From Gammaproteobacteria bacterium (GTDB taxonomy: Bacteria; Pseudomonadota; Gammaproteobacteria; UBA9214), in assembly GCA_029864225.1 (NCBI GenBank), contig JAOTTU010000106.1, positions 1 to 6,776 on the forward strand: a stretch of 6,776 nt of DNA. The letters are read 5' to 3'. The notes under the pieces were generated by a model. The model saw only the letters and a list, made by a program, of their open reading frames with translations, searched no databases and was not told where the DNA came from. The first letter of the stretch is position 1. Each line of letters starts with the position of its first letter. Below, one piece after another: positions 5,936 to 6,776 of this stretch. The translations under genes and the position numbers were made by a program.

Positions 5936-6649
5936 ATGGTGATTCCGGTGAAGCACCCCCAATTGCCACTGGGTCTGGCACTGAAAGACAGTGCCCGTTT
6001 CGAGAGTTTTTTTCCCGGCGGGAACCAGGAGGCCGTGCAGAGTCTGCGTTCGTCCGCAGCAGGGCGGGGTGAGTCACTGGTTTACATTGCCGGTCCTGCC
6101 GGCATGGGCAAGACACATCTGCTGCAGGCCGCCTGCCACTATGCGGCAGAACATCACCGAACCAGCAGCTACTTGCCCATGGAGGAACTGCTGAACCTTT
6201 CAGCGGAGATATTCCAGGGCCTGGAACAGCTGGACCTGGTCTGCCTGGATGATGCGCAGGCCCTTGCCGGGCATGCCGATTGGGAGCGGGGCCTGTTCGA
6301 CCTGTTCAACCGCTTGCGGGACAGCGGCAGTATGCTGCTGGTTGCCGCTGCACAACGACCCGGCCGGGCCGGATTTGACCTGCCGGATCTGGCCTCAAGG
6401 CTGGGCTGGGGTGTGACCTATACCCTGAAGCCGCTGGATGATGACGAGCTATTCGCGGCCCTGTCGTATCGTGCCCGCGGCCGCGGGCTGGGCCTGCCGG
6501 AGGAGACCGCGAGTTTCCTGCTGAAACGCATCCCGCGGGACCTACCGTCGGTCTTCGACCTGCTCGATCGCCTCGACCAGGCCTCCATGATCGAGCAGCG
6601 CCGCCTGACCATTCCCTTCGTGAAGTCTGTGCTCGATCAGTTGAAGTGA
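5936..6649 (+). CDS. hda: DnaA regulatory inactivator Hda
   Basis: Hda is a DnaA-like AAA+ protein that, bound to the sliding clamp behind the replication fork, stimulates hydrolysis of DnaA-bound ATP and so prevents extra initiations. The 237-residue protein is close to the E. coli length. Near its N-terminus is QLPLGL (9-14), equivalent to the QLSLPL clamp-binding peptide. FFPGGNQEAV at 25-34 matches the conserved FWPGDN region. Walker A is GPAGMGKTH (53-61), Walker B is LVCLDD (101-106), and LPDLASRLGWG at 149-159 carries the likely arginine finger R155. LTIPFVKSVL near the end is a strong Hda marker. DnaA's DNA-binding domain IV is absent, which separates it from DnaA. The ATG at 5936 gives the short lead before QLPLGL; the ribosome binding site is weak. 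It is the last gene of the operon; a repeat element begins about 40 bases after the stop. Confidence 0.94.
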   Translation: MVIPVKHPQLPLGLALKDSARFESFFPGGNQEAVQSLRSSAAGRGESLVYIAGPAGMGKTHLLQAACHYAAEHHRTSSYLPMEELLNLSAEIFQGLEQLDLVCLDDAQALAGHADWERGLFDLFNRLRDSGSMLLVAAAQRPGRAGFDLPDLASRLGWGVTYTLKPLDDDELFAALSYRARGRGLGLPEETASFLLKRIPRDLPSVFDLLDRLDQASMIEQRRLTIPFVKSVLDQLK

Positions 6650-6692
6650 CCAGATGTCAGAGGTGGGTGTATGTGCAAGGTGGGTTTAAAAA

Positions 6693-6776
6693 TTCACCGC
6701 AGAGGCGCAGAGAACGCAGAGTAATACCGATTAAAGCAACCGCAAAAGCGCAAAGAAAACAATAAAGATTAGCTGG
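6693..6776. repeat. Repeat element E3 downstream of hda, cut by window end
   Basis: A CGCAGAG-type arm (6693-6724) begins TTCACCGCAGAGGCGC and has three units in 8-9-9 spacing. A shorter CGCAAAG-type arm follows (6739-6760) with only two units. Both have the left-arm orientation seen in E1 and E2. Inverted partners would lie beyond the window. The B-type arm comes first here, the reverse of the A-then-B order in E2. The last 16 bases are AT-rich and resemble the interior of E2 in composition only. Confidence 0.8.

Noticed and set aside
6654..6689. Tiny frame of 11 codons after hda
   Set aside because: Too short, no ribosome binding site, and it ends at the repeat boundary.
524..6776. CRISPR array
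   Set aside because: The repeats are inverted pairs of degenerate units without regular spacers of constant length.

Overview
The window looks like ordinary chromosome from a gammaproteobacterium of fairly high GC. The evidence is an Hda-type DnaA-related ATPase, a DUF2066 protein next to a divergent purM-purN-DUF3108 cluster, and an ApbC/Mrp gene followed by a dCTP deaminase of the Pseudomonas type. From memory, the same two gene blocks occur in Pseudomonas and relatives. I cannot name the genus. A purple-sulfur-bacterium-like or other deep gammaproteobacterial lineage would fit but is not shown.

Layout: (1) 2-514 (+) is the 3' part of apbC/mrp, an iron-sulfur carrier ATPase. (2) 515-757 is intergenic and holds an inverted-repeat element. 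(3) 758-1327 (+) is dcd, dCTP deaminase. (4) 1328-1616 separates two convergent genes and holds a second, nested inverted-repeat element. (5) 1617-4145 (-) is a tight cluster transcribed purM, purN, DUF3108 gene. (6) 4146-4322 is the divergent promoter region. (7) 4323-6649 (+) is a tight cluster of a DUF2066 gene, a CDP-alcohol phosphatidyltransferase gene and hda. (8) 6650-6776 is intergenic and holds the start of a third repeat element, cut by the window end.

The genes are housekeeping: purine synthesis (PurM, PurN), dUMP/dTTP supply (Dcd), iron-sulfur protein maturation (ApbC), phospholipid synthesis (CDP-alcohol transferase), control of replication initiation (Hda), and two poorly characterised envelope proteins (DUF3108, DUF2066). 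Both operons are tightly packed: a 34-bp gap and a 7-bp overlap on the minus side, a 4-bp GTGA overlap and a 6-bp gap on the plus side.

The unusual content is the intergenic repeat family. Eight arms occur in three places. Seven are built from three tandem degenerate units of the form CGC(A)(A/G)AG in an 8-9-9 spacing, and one is shortened to two units. Two flavours exist, a CGCAGAG type and a CGCAAAG type. In the nested element each flavour pairs with an inverted partner of the same flavour (order A-B-B'-A'). All arms lie just downstream of stop codons and none lies in the divergent promoter region. I see no CRISPR array, RNA gene, transposase, or defence or biosynthetic system.
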